64,000 bases of DNA, from assembly GCF_006716905.1 (NCBI RefSeq), contig NZ_VFPV01000001.1:1180001-1244000 (forward strand), read 5' to 3'. The translations under genes and the position numbers were made by a program. Source of the DNA: Acidovorax temperans. GTDB lineage: Bacteria; Pseudomonadota; Gammaproteobacteria; Burkholderiales; Burkholderiaceae_C. Under the pieces are notes generated by a model, which ran no database searches, had not been told where the DNA came from, and saw only the letters and a list, made by a program, of their open reading frames with translations. Position 1 is the stretch's first letter. Every line of letters starts with the position of its first letter. Shown here one piece after another: positions 44,291 to 54,096 of this stretch.

Positions 44291-45619
44291 TTAGCAGGCC
44301 GTTGAAAAATCCCCCGCCGACGCTGGCGTCGGCCAGTACGATCTGAAGCCATCGGCGAACAACCCAGACGAGGACGATGAGAGGCAACCAAGACTTCCAG
44401 GGGGCGATGTTCAGCTACATCAGCCTTGAAGAGCGCGTGCCGCAGACACACCCGCTGCGCAAACTGCGCGCCGCAGTCGATGCGCTGCTGGCGACGATGA
44501 ACCGCGAGTTCGACGCGGTGTACGCCCGCCGGGGCCGCCCCTCGGTGCCGCCGGAGATGCTGCTCAAGGCCTTGCTGCTGCAGATCCTGTTCTCCATCCG
44601 CAGCGAGCGCCAACTGGTCGAGGCGGTCAGCTACAACCTGCTGTACCGCTGGTTCGTGGGCCTGAACATCGAAGACAAGGTCTGGGACCACTCCACCTTC
44701 AGCGCCAACCGCGAACGCTTGTTCAACGAAGACCTCGCCCGTGCCTTCTTCGAGCGCGTCAAGCTCAGCGCCCAGTGGGGGCGGCTTGCCAGCGACGAGC
44801 ACTTCAGCGTGGACGGCACGCTCATCGAAGCCTGGGCCTCGCACAAGAGCTTCAAGCGCAAAGACGATGACAGCGACACGCCGCCCGGACGCAATCCCGA
44901 GGTGGACTTCAAAGGACAGGAGCGCTGCAACGACACCCACCAAAGCACCACGGACGCTGATGCACGGTTGTTCAAGAAGAGCGCGGGCGACAAGTCCCGC
45001 CTGTGCCACATGGGGCACATCCTCATGGAAAACCGCAACGGGCTGATCGTGGATGTTGAGATCACCCACGCCAGTGGCACCGCCGAGCGCGAAGCGGCGC
45101 TGGCCATGCTGGGGCGCCGGGGCAACAGGAACAAGCGGGCCACGGTCGGGGCCGACAAGGGCTACGACAGCAAGGCCTTCATCAAGGGCTGCCGCCGGCT
45201 TTTGGTCACGCCACACGTGGCGGCCAAGGACAAGCACTCGGCGGTCGACGCCAGAGTCACGCGGCACGAGAGCTACAAGACCAGCCTGAAGGTGCGCAAG
45301 CGCATCGAGGAGGCCTTTGGCTGGATCAAGACCGTGGGTGGTCTGGCCAAGACCAAGCTGATCGGTCAGGCCAAGCTCGCGGGCCAGGCGCTGCTGTGCT
45401 TTGCCACCTACAACCTGGTGCGCATGGGCAGTCTGGGTGGCTGGTGGGACGCGCATCATGCGTGAGCCATGGGATACGTGCGCCCGAAACGGGCAAAACG
45501 GCCTGCAAACAGGCCGAAATGGCCCTCGAATTTGATTCGTGGGCGCGTCTGGGCGACTTGCTTCTTCGAAATCCACGACCTTGATGCGTTCGAAGAGCAC
45601 TTTTTCAACGGCCTGTTAG
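44291..45619 (+). mobile_element. IS5-type insertion sequence, copy 2 (1,321 bp, TTAG duplication)
   Basis: The element is 44295-45615 with ends CAGGCCGTTGAAAAA and the direct repeat TTAG at 44291-44294 and 45616-45619. The right TTAG contains the complement of the ychF stop codon. The first 277 bp of this copy are identical to copy 1, the rest is diverged, most strongly in the non-coding tail after the transposase gene. Confidence 0.94.
44377..45465 (+). CDS. IS5-family transposase, copy 2
   Basis: DDE transposase of 362 residues, same family as copy 1. The catalytic stretches are DEHFSVDGTLIEAWASHKS, ATVGADKGYDSKAFIKG and RKRIEEAFGWIKTVGG. Differences from copy 1 include LSAQWGRLASDE in place of HTADWAKLTSDE and KDDDSDTPPGRNPEV in place of RDDDQTPTEGRNPEV. 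The frame is intact. Confidence 0.95.
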   Translation: MRGNQDFQGAMFSYISLEERVPQTHPLRKLRAAVDALLATMNREFDAVYARRGRPSVPPEMLLKALLLQILFSIRSERQLVEAVSYNLLYRWFVGLNIEDKVWDHSTFSANRERLFNEDLARAFFERVKLSAQWGRLASDEHFSVDGTLIEAWASHKSFKRKDDDSDTPPGRNPEVDFKGQERCNDTHQSTTDADARLFKKSAGDKSRLCHMGHILMENRNGLIVDVEITHASGTAEREAALAMLGRRGNRNKRATVGADKGYDSKAFIKGCRRLLVTPHVAAKDKHSAVDARVTRHESYKTSLKVRKRIEEAFGWIKTVGGLAKTKLIGQAKLAGQALLCFATYNLVRMGSLGGWWDAHHA

Positions 45620-46710
45620 ACGTTGAACAGGAAGTTCAGTACGTCGCCATCCTTGACCACGTATTCCTTGCCTTCGGCGCGCATCTTGCCCGCGTCCTTC
45701 GCGCCTTGTTCACCCTTGTATTGGATGAAGTCTTCAAACGCGATGGTCTGGGCGCGGATGAAGCCGCGCTCGAAGTCGCCGTGGATCACGCCTGCGGCTT
45801 GGGGAGCGGTGTCGCCCACATGGATGGTCCAGGCGCGCACTTCCTTCACGCCCGCGGTGAAGTAGGTTTGCAGGCCCAGCAGCTTGAAGCCGGCGCGGAT
45901 CAGGCGGTTCAGGCCGGGCTCGTCCTGGCCCATTTCGGCCAGGAACATGTCGCGGTCTTCATCGCTCATTTCGGACATTTCGGATTCGATCTTTGCGCAG
46001 ATGGCCACCACGGGCGCGTTCTGCGCAGCGGCGTATTCCTTCAGGCGATCGAGCAGCGGGTTGTTTTCAAAGCCGTCTTCGCTCACGTTGCCCACAAACA
46101 TGGCGGGCTTGGAGGTGATGAGGCAGAACTGCTTGAGCAACGGAGCATCTTCCTTGCTCACTTCCACCGTGCGGGCGGGCTTGCCTTCGTTCAGCGCGGC
46201 CTGGATGGGCGTGAGCAGCGAAACGATCTTGGCGGCTTCCTTGTCGTTGCCCGACTTGGCGGCCTTGCTGTAGCGGTTCAGCGCTTTTTCCACGGTGCCC
46301 AGGTCGGCCAGGCACAGCTCGGTCTGGATGACTTCGATGTCGGCAATCGGGTCCACGCGGCCTGCCACGTGGATCACGTTGGGGTCTTCAAAGCAGCGCA
46401 CCACATTGACGATGGCGTCGGTTTCGCGGATGTGGGCCAGGAACTGGTTGCCCAGGCCTTCGCCCTTGCTGGCGCCAGCCACCAGGCCAGCGATGTCCAC
46501 AAACTCGACGATGGCGGGGACGATGCGCTCGGGCTGGATGATCTCGGCCAGCTGCTGCAGGCGCGGATCGGGCACTTCCACCACGCCGGTGTTGGGCTCG
46601 ATGGTGCAGAACGGGTAGTTCTCGGCGGCAATGCCAGCCTTGGTCAGCGCGTTGAAGAGGGTGGACTTGCCCACGTTGGGCAGGCCCACGATGCCGCATT
46701 TGAGGCTCAT
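45616..46710 (-). CDS. ychF: Redox-regulated ATPase YchF
   Basis: Universally conserved Obg-family P-loop protein that binds ATP and associates with ribosomes. From ATG 46710 it has 364 residues, the normal length, beginning [20 protein letters not shown] (Walker A GLPNVGKS). AAGGAA precedes the start. [20 protein letters not shown] carries the G3 region. The C-terminal TGS domain ends [12 protein letters not shown]. The stop codon lies in the TTAG target duplication of an IS, which separates the gene from its terminator but leaves the protein whole. Confidence 0.98.
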   Translation of the reverse strand: MSLKCGIVGLPNVGKSTLFNALTKAGIAAENYPFCTIEPNTGVVEVPDPRLQQLAEIIQPERIVPAIVEFVDIAGLVAGASKGEGLGNQFLAHIRETDAIVNVVRCFEDPNVIHVAGRVDPIADIEVIQTELCLADLGTVEKALNRYSKAAKSGNDKEAAKIVSLLTPIQAALNEGKPARTVEVSKEDAPLLKQFCLITSKPAMFVGNVSEDGFENNPLLDRLKEYAAAQNAPVVAICAKIESEMSEMSDEDRDMFLAEMGQDEPGLNRLIRAGFKLLGLQTYFTAGVKEVRAWTIHVGDTAPQAAGVIHGDFERGFIRAQTIAFEDFIQYKGEQGAKDAGKMRAEGKEYVVKDGDVLNFLFNV

Positions 46711-46939
46711 GGAAATTCCTTGTGAATCGCCCCTGCAGCGCGCCCTGGGCCTGAAGGCCAGGTGGCGCATGCGAGCCATCGCCGTGTGGGGCGACAGCCC
46801 TGGAGGGGCTGGATGAAGACACTGCGCTGCAAAAGCCGGTCAAATCCGGCGGTTTGCGCTTGCGGTGCCTTGGGTGCGGCGCGGATTTTAACCTTGGGCG
46901 GCCCAACGCACCGGCCCAGCACCGCAGCACGGCAATGGA

Positions 46940-48169
46940 TCAGAACAACACACGGCTGCGCAGGGTGCCTGTGACCCCGGCCAGTTTGTCCAGCGCTAGC
47001 GGGGAAGAGGCTGCGTCGATATCGATCACCACGTAACCGATCTTCTCGTTGGTTTGCAGGTACTGGGCTGCCACGTTGATCTGGTTGTCGGAAAAAATGC
47101 GGTTGATTTCCGACAGCACCCCCGGCACGTTACGATGGATGTGCAGCAGGCGGTGCTTGCCAGCGTGCGCGGGCAGCGCCACTTCAGGGAAGTTGACGGA
47201 CGAGGTGCTGGTGCCGTTGTCGCTGTACTTCACCAGCTTCTCGGCCACCTCGGTGCCGATGTTGGCCTGCGCTTCCATGGTGGAGCCGCCGATGTGGGGA
47301 GTGAGGATGACATTGTCCAGCCCGCGCAGGGGCGACAGGAACTCGTCCTTGTTGGTGCGCGGCTCGACCGGGAACACGTCAATCGCCGCGCCGAGCAGCT
47401 TCTTGGCTTTGAGTGCGTCGGCCAGGGCATCGATATCCACCACGGTGCCGCGTGCGGCGTTGATGAGGATGCCGCCGGGCTTCATCGCCGCAATTTCGGC
47501 CGCACCAATCATGCCCTCGGTCGATGGCAACTCGGGCACATGCAGGCTGACGATGTCACTTTGCGCCAGCAGGTCGTGCAGCTTGGCCACCTGGCGCGCA
47601 TTGCCCAGGGGCAGCTTGCTCACCACGTCGTAAAACGCCACCTGCATTCCCAGCGCTTCCGCCAGCACTGACAGCTGCGTGCCGATGGAGCCATAGCCGA
47701 CGATGCCCAGCGTCTTGCCCCGGATTTCGTAGGCGTTGTCGGCCGACTTGAGCCAGCCGCCACGGTGGGCCACGGCGTTCTTTTCGGGCACGCCGCGCAG
47801 CAGCAAGATAGCCTCTGCCAGCACCAGTTCGGCCACCGAGCGGGTGTTGGAATACGGGGCGTTGAAGACGGCAATGCCCCGCTCGCGCGCAGCGTTCAGG
47901 TCCACCTGATTGGTTCCGATGCAAAAGCATCCCACAGCGACCAGCTTGTGCGCGTGGGCAAACACCTCTTCGGTCAATTGGGTGCGCGAGCGAATGCCCA
48001 CAAAGTGCACGTCCGCAATCTTGCGCTTGAGTTCCTCGTCGGGCAGCGCGCCGGAGATGGCTTCGATCTGCGTGTACCCAGCGGAACGCAGCACGTCCAC
48101 CGCAGAGGGGTGAATGCCCTCCAGCAATAAAAATTTGATCTTGCTTTTGTCCAGCGATTGCGCGGTCAT
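46940..48169 (-). CDS. serA: D-3-phosphoglycerate dehydrogenase
   Basis: First committed step of serine synthesis: oxidises 3-phosphoglycerate with NAD. At 409 residues it is the short, E. coli-like type. The NAD fold is LGIVGYGSIGTQLSVLAEAL. Catalytic Arg and Glu lie in NAARGTVVDIDAL and nearby, and the catalytic His in ILTPHIGGSTMEAQANIG. The C-terminal ACT domain (HRLLHIHRNVPGVLSEINRI) is the site of feedback inhibition by serine in the E. coli enzyme. It is divergent from the ugp operon. Confidence 0.97.
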   Translation of the reverse strand: MTAQSLDKSKIKFLLLEGIHPSAVDVLRSAGYTQIEAISGALPDEELKRKIADVHFVGIRSRTQLTEEVFAHAHKLVAVGCFCIGTNQVDLNAARERGIAVFNAPYSNTRSVAELVLAEAILLLRGVPEKNAVAHRGGWLKSADNAYEIRGKTLGIVGYGSIGTQLSVLAEALGMQVAFYDVVSKLPLGNARQVAKLHDLLAQSDIVSLHVPELPSTEGMIGAAEIAAMKPGGILINAARGTVVDIDALADALKAKKLLGAAIDVFPVEPRTNKDEFLSPLRGLDNVILTPHIGGSTMEAQANIGTEVAEKLVKYSDNGTSTSSVNFPEVALPAHAGKHRLLHIHRNVPGVLSEINRIFSDNQINVAAQYLQTNEKIGYVVIDIDAASSPLALDKLAGVTGTLRSRVLF

Positions 48170-48279
48170 GAAGGTCCCTGTTCAGTGGATAGAGGTGGGC
48201 TGGGGCAGATTTACCTTGGCTAGCACAAGCATGGTGCAATGCACAAAACCTTGCAACTCCGGGCAAATCCACCCTGAAA

Positions 48280-48297
48280 CTGTCATGGAAACGTCAC
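48280..48297 (+). promoter_or_regulatory. Pho-box-like site upstream of ugpB
   Basis: CTGTCAT-GGAA-ACGTCAC matches the PhoB site layout of two 7-base repeats spaced by four, the first repeat perfectly. It lies 142 bases before the ugpB ATG and 110 bases before the serA start on the other strand. ugp is a known PhoB target in E. coli. Confidence 0.6.
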
Positions 48298-48366
48298 AAT
48301 TGGACACACCGCAGAGCCCTCAACGGGTTTTTACCGTTGTAATCGGCCGGACAACCGTGGGACAAC

Positions 48367-48384
48367 GACACATGTTTGACACAT
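48367..48384 (+). promoter_or_regulatory. Direct repeat near the ugpB promoter
   Basis: GACACAT-GTTT-GACACAT is a perfect 7-base direct repeat with 11-base spacing. TAGCAT, a possible -10, begins eight bases after it, and the ugpB ATG is 55 bases downstream. It may be a second operator, for PhoB in reverse orientation or for another regulator. Confidence 0.4.
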
Positions 48385-48438
48385 TTCGTGCCTAGCATCG
48401 GCCGCTTTGTGCCCAGCGTCATCTTTGGAGAGATATTT

Positions 48439-49746
48439 ATGCAACTGATGAAATTGGCATTGACTGCCGCCATCGCCTTCGGCGCCTGTGTTCCCGCACA
48501 CGCCCAGACGGAAATTCAATGGTGGCATTCCATGAGCGCCGCTTTGGGCGACTGGGTGAATGACCTGGCCAAACAATACAACGCAAGCCAAACCAAGTAC
48601 AAGATCGTGCCCACCTACAAGGGCACGTATGACGAATCGATGACAGCCGGTATTGCCGCCTTCCGCGCTGGCAATGCACCCCACATCATTCAGGTGTTTG
48701 AAGTGGGCACCGCCACCATGATGGCCAGCAAGGGCGCCATCGTGCCCGCAGGCAAGGTGATGAGCGATGCGGGCTTCAAGTTCGACCCCACCTCGTACGT
48801 GTCTGCCGTGGCCGGTTACTACACCGCACCCAACGGCCAGATGCTGAGCTACCCGCTCAACAGCTCCACCACCATCTTCTATTACAACAAGGACGCCTTC
48901 AAGAAGGCCGGTCTGGACGCCAACAAGCCTCCCAAGACCTGGCCTGAAGTGTTTGAAGCCGCCTCCAAGCTCAAGGCCAGCGGCCACAGCTGCCCGTTCA
49001 CCACCAGCTGGATCAGCTGGACGCAGCTCGAAAGCTTCTCGCTGTGGCACAACACGCTGTTCGCCAGCAAGAACAATGGTTTTGACGGCACGGACGCCCA
49101 GCTGCAGATCAACACCCCGCTGCACGTGCGCCATTTTGAAAACCTGGCCAAGGCTTCGAAGGACGGCAGCTTTGTGTACAAGGGCCGCGGCAACGCAGCC
49201 GACGCATCCTTCCCATCGGGTGAGTGCGCGATGATCACCGGATCCTCGGGCCTCTACGCCCGTGTGGCCAAGGAAGCCAAGTTTGCCTACGGCATCTCGA
49301 CCCTGCCTTACTACGCTGACGTGAAGGGCGCGCCCCAGAACACCGCCATTGGTGGTGCCAGCCTGTGGGTGATGGCCGGCAAGAAGGCCGAAGAGTACAA
49401 GGGCGTTGCCGACTTCCTGAACTTCCTGAACGACACCAAGGTGCAAGCCGCCAGCCACCAGCGCACCGGCTATCTGCCTGTGACCATGGGCGCTTACAAG
49501 CTCACCGAAGCCTCCGGTTTCTATGAAAAGAACCCAGGCACCGATGTGGCCGTGACGCAGATGATCCGCAAGGCCACCGACAAGTCGCGCGGCATTCGTC
49601 TGGGCAACTTCGTTCAGGTTCGCGCCATCATCGACGAGGAAACCGAACAAATCTGGTCGGGCAAGAAGACTCCCAAGGAAGCCCTGGACACAGCCGTGAC
49701 CCGCGGCAACGAGCAACTGGCCCGTTTCGCACGCGCTAACCGCTAA
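48439..49746 (+). CDS. ugpB: sn-glycerol-3-phosphate ABC transporter substrate-binding protein
   Basis: Periplasmic binding protein of the Ugp importer, which takes up glycerol-3-phosphate and glycerophosphodiesters. The ATG at 48439 gives a signal peptide MQLMKLALTAAIAFGACVPA cut after AHA; GGAGAG lies six bases upstream. A reading from a TTG at 48376 would add 21 residues. The mature start TEIQWWHSMSAALGDWVNDL and the later FPSGECAMITGSSGLYARVA match UgpB. Length 435 residues. It is the first gene of the ugp operon. Confidence 0.96.
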   Translation: MQLMKLALTAAIAFGACVPAHAQTEIQWWHSMSAALGDWVNDLAKQYNASQTKYKIVPTYKGTYDESMTAGIAAFRAGNAPHIIQVFEVGTATMMASKGAIVPAGKVMSDAGFKFDPTSYVSAVAGYYTAPNGQMLSYPLNSSTTIFYYNKDAFKKAGLDANKPPKTWPEVFEAASKLKASGHSCPFTTSWISWTQLESFSLWHNTLFASKNNGFDGTDAQLQINTPLHVRHFENLAKASKDGSFVYKGRGNAADASFPSGECAMITGSSGLYARVAKEAKFAYGISTLPYYADVKGAPQNTAIGGASLWVMAGKKAEEYKGVADFLNFLNDTKVQAASHQRTGYLPVTMGAYKLTEASGFYEKNPGTDVAVTQMIRKATDKSRGIRLGNFVQVRAIIDEETEQIWSGKKTPKEALDTAVTRGNEQLARFARANR

Positions 49747-49880
49747 TTTTTATCGCCCCCGTTGATGGGGCCCGACTCTCCAGGCATTCCCCTGGGTTTC
49801 TGGGCTTCATCGTTGGCCCGCACCCCTCGCAAACACCGGTTTGCATGGGCTGCGGGCTGTTTTGTTCAGACTGATCCGAT

Positions 49881-50762
49881 ATGGAAAAACGCGTTTTATT
49901 CCGCTCTGCATGGCTGCCGTGGGTGCTTTTGCTACCCCAGCTGGTCGTGATCAGCGTCTTCTTCTTCTGGCCGGCGGGCCAGGCGCTGGTGCAATCTTTC
50001 CAAATGCAAGATGCCTTTGGCATGTCCACCGAATGGGTGGGGCTGGAAAACTTCCGCAACCTGTTTGAAGACCCGAGCTATCTCGCCTCGTTCAAGACGA
50101 CGGCATTTTTCTCGATCGCCGTCGCGGTCTCGGGCATCGCCATCTCGCTGGTGCTGGCCATCTTTGCAGACCGCATCGTGCGCGGCGCCCTGGTGTACAA
50201 AACCGCACTGCTGCTGCCTTATGCGGTGGCCCCTGCCGTGGCGGGCGTGCTGTGGATGTTCATGTTCTCCCCCTCGCTGGGCGTGGTGGCGTATCTGCTG
50301 CGCCAGTCGGGGTTTGACTGGAACCACTTGCTCAACTCCGACCACGCCATGACGCTGATCGTGATTGCGGCCGTGTGGAAGCAGATCTCCTACAACTTCC
50401 TGTTCTTCCTGGCAGGGCTGCAGTCCATCCCCAAGTCGCTGATTGAAGCGGCCGCGATTGATGGCGCTGGCCCATGGCGCCGGTTCTGGAGTATCCAGTT
50501 CCCGCTGCTGTCGCCCACCACGTTCTTCCTGCTGGTGATCAACGTGGTCTATGCCTTCTTCGACACCTTCGCCATCGTGGACTCCACCACGCAGGGCGGC
50601 CCTGGGCAAGACACCTCGATCCTGGTCTACAAGGTCTATCACGATGGCTTCAAGGCCATGGACATGGGCGGATCGGCCGCGCAATCGGTGGTGCTGATGG
50701 CCATCGTGGTGGTGCTCACCGTGGTCCAGTTCCGCTACGTCGAGAAGAAAGTGCAATATTGA
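49881..50762 (+). CDS. ugpA: sn-glycerol-3-phosphate ABC transporter permease UgpA
   Basis: One of two channel subunits, 293 residues, six predicted membrane helices starting with WLPWVLLLPQLVVISVFFFW. The EAA loop, which contacts UgpC, is LIEAAAIDGAGPWRRFWSIQ followed by FPLLSPT. It follows ugpB by 134 bp, a gap with small C-rich/G-rich hairpins that may adjust the binding-protein to permease ratio. Confidence 0.96.
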   Translation: MEKRVLFRSAWLPWVLLLPQLVVISVFFFWPAGQALVQSFQMQDAFGMSTEWVGLENFRNLFEDPSYLASFKTTAFFSIAVAVSGIAISLVLAIFADRIVRGALVYKTALLLPYAVAPAVAGVLWMFMFSPSLGVVAYLLRQSGFDWNHLLNSDHAMTLIVIAAVWKQISYNFLFFLAGLQSIPKSLIEAAAIDGAGPWRRFWSIQFPLLSPTTFFLLVINVVYAFFDTFAIVDSTTQGGPGQDTSILVYKVYHDGFKAMDMGGSAAQSVVLMAIVVVLTVVQFRYVEKKVQY

Positions 50763-50875
50763 TGCGCCCCCTGAGTCGCTTCGCGCCTTCCCCCGCCAGG
50801 GGGACGCCGCCCTCACTGCGGGGCGGCCCTTGCTTGGCGGCCCTCGCCTATGGCGCGCCCTTGATCGGCACCTGG
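50763..50875. repeat. Palindromic intergenic repeat, type 2 (copy b)
   Basis: Structured GC-rich stretch between ugpA and ugpE containing CCCCCTGAGTCGCTTCGCGC and several inverted repeats (CGCCAGGGGG, GCGGGGCGGC). It is inverted relative to copy a at 440-567. It sits within an operon that must be transcribed through it. Confidence 0.6.
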
Positions 50876-50903
50876 GGCCAGGCATCACATCTGAAAGATT
50901 CCA

Positions 50904-51755
50904 ATGGTTGAACGCAGTCCTTTTCTCAAGGCGTTCTCGCACCTGATCATGGTGCTGGGCGTCATCATCGTGGGCTTCCCGCTGTACCTGGCGTTTGTGG
51001 CGTCCACCCACACGGCGCAAGACATCGTGCAGGTGCCCATGCCCATGCTGCCCGGCAGCAACTTCTGGGAAACCTACAAAACCGCGCTGTTCGGCGGCGG
51101 CTCGGGCCCTGGCTCCAGCGCCCCGGTGGCGCACATGATGTGGGTGAGCTTCGTGACGGCCATGGTCATCACTGTGGGCAAGATCGCCATCTCGCTGCTG
51201 TCGGCGTTTGCCATCGTGTACTTCCGCTTCCCCTTCAAGGGCATCTGCTTCTGGCTGATCTTCATCACCCTGATGCTGCCCGTGGAAGTGCGCATTGGCC
51301 CCACGTACCAGGTGGTGTCCAACCTGGGCATGCTCAACACCTATGCGGGCCTGACGGTGCCGCTCATCGCGTCGGCCACGGCCACCTTCCTGTTCCGCCA
51401 GTTCTTCCTGACGGTGCCGGACGAGCTGGTCGAAGCCGCACGCATTGATGGTGCCGGCCCCATGCGCTTCTTCAAGGACATCCTGGTGCCGCTGTCGCGC
51501 ACGTCCATCGCCGCGCTGTTCGTGATCCAGTTCATTTACGGCTGGAACCAGTACCTGTGGCCGCTCTTGGTGACCACCTCGGAAGACATGTACCCCGTGG
51601 TGATCGGCATCAAACGCATGATCGCTGGCGGCGACACCGGCAACGAATGGAACGTGGTGATGGCCACCGCCCTCTTGGCCATGCTGCCCCCCGCCCTGGT
51701 GGTGGTGTTCATGCAGCGCTGGTTCGTCAAGGGCCTGGTCGATACAGAAAAATAA
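50904..51755 (+). CDS. ugpE: sn-glycerol-3-phosphate ABC transporter permease UgpE
   Basis: Second channel subunit, 283 residues with six predicted helices, beginning [20 protein letters not shown]. The EAA loop is [40 protein letters not shown] is typical of UgpE. It is separated from ugpA by a repeat-bearing 141-bp gap and from ugpC by a REP-like element. Confidence 0.96.
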   Translation: MVERSPFLKAFSHLIMVLGVIIVGFPLYLAFVASTHTAQDIVQVPMPMLPGSNFWETYKTALFGGGSGPGSSAPVAHMMWVSFVTAMVITVGKIAISLLSAFAIVYFRFPFKGICFWLIFITLMLPVEVRIGPTYQVVSNLGMLNTYAGLTVPLIASATATFLFRQFFLTVPDELVEAARIDGAGPMRFFKDILVPLSRTSIAALFVIQFIYGWNQYLWPLLVTTSEDMYPVVIGIKRMIAGGDTGNEWNVVMATALLAMLPPALVVVFMQRWFVKGLVDTEK

Positions 51756-51764
51756 ACGAAATCT

Positions 51765-51814
51765 GCCGCTAGCGCTTATCTATCAAGCGCCAGCAGCTAC
51801 AAATTTAAGAGCAA
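51765..51814 (+). repeat. Double-hairpin REP-like repeat, copy 4
   Basis: Starts GCCGCTAGCGCTTATCTATC and ends GCTACAAATTTAAGAGCAA. Its last base is one base before the ugpC start codon, so it forms the ugpC leader. Confidence 0.85.
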
Positions 51815-51815
51815 A

Positions 51816-52820
<1,005 letters not shown>

Positions 52821-52847
52821 GCGCGCGCACAACGCACTAGAGCCACC

Positions 52848-53189
52848 ATGGCAGGCATTCACGCCACCGTGCCTGTGCTGGCATCGCTGGACCTGGCGGA
52901 GTCCCGGCAGTTCTACACCGAACTGCTGGGCTTTGATTGCCTGCACGCATCGGCCGACTACCTGATGCTGCGGCGCGACGGCTGCGAGTTGCACCTGTGG
53001 CACTGCACCGAGCGCCACATCGCCGAAAACACCTCGTGCTACGTGCGGGGCGACACCGCCGCACTGCATGCCGACTTTGCGCAACGCGGCTTGCTGGTAG
53101 AGCCCCCGCAGTTGCGCGACTGGGGCATGCGCGAGTTCTATGTCATCGACCCCCACGGCAACCTGCTCAAGTTTGGCGAGCCCGCTTGA
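52848..53189 (+). CDS. VOC-family (glyoxalase/bleomycin-resistance-like) protein
   Basis: Small cytoplasmic protein of 113 residues with the vicinal-oxygen-chelate fold. ATVPVLASLDLAESRQFYTE and LLGFDCLHASADYLMLRRDG form the first half, and MREFYVIDPHGNLLKFGEP the second. Candidate metal ligands of this fold are present (the N-terminal position is not a His; HLWHC and a late E are visible). The compact BRP-like form often binds a ligand with no enzyme activity. It lies 27 bp after ugpC and 41 bp before ugpQ, an unusual passenger in a ugp operon. Its role is unknown. Confidence 0.8.
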   Translation: MAGIHATVPVLASLDLAESRQFYTELLGFDCLHASADYLMLRRDGCELHLWHCTERHIAENTSCYVRGDTAALHADFAQRGLLVEPPQLRDWGMREFYVIDPHGNLLKFGEPA

Positions 53190-53230
53190 ACCGAACTGAG
53201 CCCGCCAACCACTGCCCTCCCCTTCGCACC

Positions 53231-53986
53231 ATGAACGCGATCACCGCCTCCCACTGGCCCTACCCCCGCTGGATTGCCCACCGTGGCGCTGGCAAGCTGG
53301 CCCCTGAAAACACCTTGGCCGCCTTCCGCTTGGGCGCACAGCACGGCTACCGCATGTTCGAATGCGACGCCAAGCTGAGCGCCGACGGCGTGCCCTTTTT
53401 GCTGCACGACGCCACGCTGGAACGCACCACCAACGGCCGTGGCACCGGCGGCGATCTGCCGCTGGACGCGCTTGCGCAACTCGATGCGGGCAGTTGGCAT
53501 TCACGCGCCTACGCTGGCGAGGCCGTGCCCACGCTGGAGGCGCTGGCCCGCTTTTGCATCGCCAACGGTTACTTTCTGAACATCGAGATCAAACCCACGC
53601 CAGGGCAGGAAGAAACCACCGGGCGCGTGGTGGGCGAAACCGCAGCGCGGCTCTGGCAGGGCCAGGCCGTGCCCCCGCTGTTCTCGTCTTTCAAGCCCGA
53701 CGCGCTGGCAGGCGCACAGGCCACCGCAGCCCACATTCCGCGCGCCTTGCTGCTCGATACGCTGTGGGATGGATGTCTGGACACCGCTCGCCGCCTGGGC
53801 TGTGTGGCCCTCGTGTGCAACCACGCGCTGTGGGACGCCGCACTGGTCGCCCAGGTGAAAGGCATGGGCATGCGCACATTGAGCTACACCGTCAACGACG
53901 ACTGGGCCGCCGAGCGCTTGATTGCTTTGGGCACGGACGGCATCATCACCGACCGCGTGGATCTGTTTTCGCCCGCCACGCCATAG
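53231..53986 (+). CDS. ugpQ: Glycerophosphodiester phosphodiesterase
   Basis: Cytoplasmic enzyme that splits imported glycerophosphodiesters into glycerol-3-phosphate and an alcohol. From ATG 53231 there are 251 residues. GDPD motifs: WIAHRGAGKLAPENTLAAF (catalytic His, Arg, Glu), HDATLERTTNGRG (second His), FLNIEIKPT (metal Glu), and TVNDDWAAERLIALGTDGII near the end. No signal peptide, in keeping with UgpQ rather than GlpQ. It is the last gene of the ugp operon. Confidence 0.96.
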   Translation: MNAITASHWPYPRWIAHRGAGKLAPENTLAAFRLGAQHGYRMFECDAKLSADGVPFLLHDATLERTTNGRGTGGDLPLDALAQLDAGSWHSRAYAGEAVPTLEALARFCIANGYFLNIEIKPTPGQEETTGRVVGETAARLWQGQAVPPLFSSFKPDALAGAQATAAHIPRALLLDTLWDGCLDTARRLGCVALVCNHALWDAALVAQVKGMGMRTLSYTVNDDWAAERLIALGTDGIITDRVDLFSPATP

Positions 53987-53989
53987 GGG

Positions 53990-54096
53990 GCATCTTCCAA
54001 CCAACGCGGCCCTGAGCGAGCGCCACCGTGGAACCGGCTTTGCCGGGCTACCGGTGGCCCCCCCCCCAGGGGAGAGGCGCGCAGCGCCTCAGGGAA
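53990..54096. repeat. Palindromic intergenic repeat, type 2 (copy c)
   Basis: Lies between the convergent ugpQ and Bug-protein genes. It contains CCACCG...CGGTGG and the core GGCGCGCAGCGCCTCAGGG, identical to copy a. It may act as a bidirectional transcription stop, though no T-run follows. Confidence 0.6.

Noticed and set aside
44182-45600. A 472-codon open frame opposite the copy 2 transposase
   Set aside because: It is antisense to a clear DDE transposase and the equivalent frame opposite copy 1 (26258-27640) has the same composition. No protein family is visible.
48331-49716. A long minus-strand frame opposite ugpB
   Set aside because: ugpB has a signal peptide, ribosome site and operon partners; the opposite frame has none of these.
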